Positions 7,625 through 7,720 of a stretch of DNA of 7,720 bases are shown one piece after another (position 1 is the stretch's first letter; each line of letters starts with the position of its first letter). The notes under the pieces were generated by a model. That model was given only the letters and a program-made list of their open reading frames with translations. It searched no databases and was not told the DNA's origin. Source of the stretch: Deltaproteobacteria bacterium (GTDB lineage: Bacteria > Desulfobacterota > DSM-4660 > Desulfatiglandales > HGW-15); NCBI GenBank assembly GCA_030671095.1, contig DAOVAK010000110.1, positions 1-7,720 on the forward strand, in the 5' to 3' direction. A program made the translations under genes and the position numbers.

Positions 7625-7720
7625 CCTCACTGAAGAAACATCATGGATCGTCTCGGCAGGCCTGAAAAATCGTTTAAGCCCTAGACGACTTTCATCCTTT
7701 CCCAGGGCTCTCAGTCGTTA
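7600..7720 (-). ncRNA. Probable L10 leader (autoregulatory mRNA leader of rplJ–rplL), 5' end possibly outside window
   Basis: This non-coding stretch directly precedes rplJ. On the transcribed strand it holds TCGTCT-A-GG (7688–7680), which pairs with CC-G-AGACGA (7656–7648). That leaves an A/G mismatch inside the helix. The 3' side reads CCTGCCGAGAC (7660–7650). This resembles the conserved 3' segment CCUNCCGAG that I recall for L10 leader RNAs, and the TAGGGCTTAA just upstream resembles the matching 5' segment. In other bacteria L10 or L10–L12 binds such a leader to lower expression of the operon. The terminator-like hairpin downstream suggests control by attenuation here. The identification rests on position, pairing and remembered motifs. 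Confidence 0.55.

Noticed and set aside
7718..7720. Minus-strand TAA at the window edge as the stop codon of an upstream gene, perhaps rplA
   Set aside because: rplA often precedes rplJ, but a single triplet at the edge with no coding sequence visible cannot support it.
1..7720. Mobile element, CRISPR array, toxin–antitoxin or defence genes
   Set aside because: All coding space is taken by rplJ, rplL, rpoB and rpoC in conserved order, and the spacers hold only short inverted repeats with no array, transposase or terminal repeats.

Overview
This window carries one transcription unit on the minus strand, read from base 7720 down to base 1: leader – rplJ (L10) – rplL (L7/L12) – rpoB (RNA polymerase beta) – rpoC (beta', cut by the window edge at residue 703). 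It is the conserved bacterial L10/L12–RNA polymerase operon. No plus-strand gene, mobile element, CRISPR array, tRNA or rRNA could be supported. The organism is a bacterium. The RpoB length (1369 aa, close to the E. coli length), the two proteobacterial-type beta insertions and the RpoB N-terminus with its [18 protein letters not shown] motif point to a Desulfobacterota (former Deltaproteobacteria) or similar lineage. That placement is inferred from memory of the families, not from a search.

Layout in transcription order. Bases 7720–7567 are a non-coding leader with a likely L10-leader autoregulatory RNA and a terminator-like hairpin plus a seven-U tract just before the rplJ ribosome binding site. 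rplJ (7566–7033, TTG start) is followed after 46 nt by rplL (6986–6603, ATG). A 284-nt spacer (6602–6319) holds several strong inverted repeats and no gene. rpoB (6318–2209, ATG) follows, then a 99-nt spacer with short CGATTGA repeats, then rpoC (2109–1, TTG).

The products work together in gene expression. L10 anchors L12 dimers on the large ribosomal subunit to form the stalk that recruits translation factors. Beta and beta' make up the catalytic body of RNA polymerase. L10 or the L10–L12 complex is known in other bacteria to repress its own operon by binding the leader. In E. coli the rplL–rpoB spacer contains an attenuator and an RNase III processing site that separate ribosomal-protein output from polymerase output. 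The structured leader and spacer here are consistent with the same logic.

The coding content is ordinary and intact, and I see no new biological system. The observations worth a second look are the RNA structures in the three non-coding stretches.
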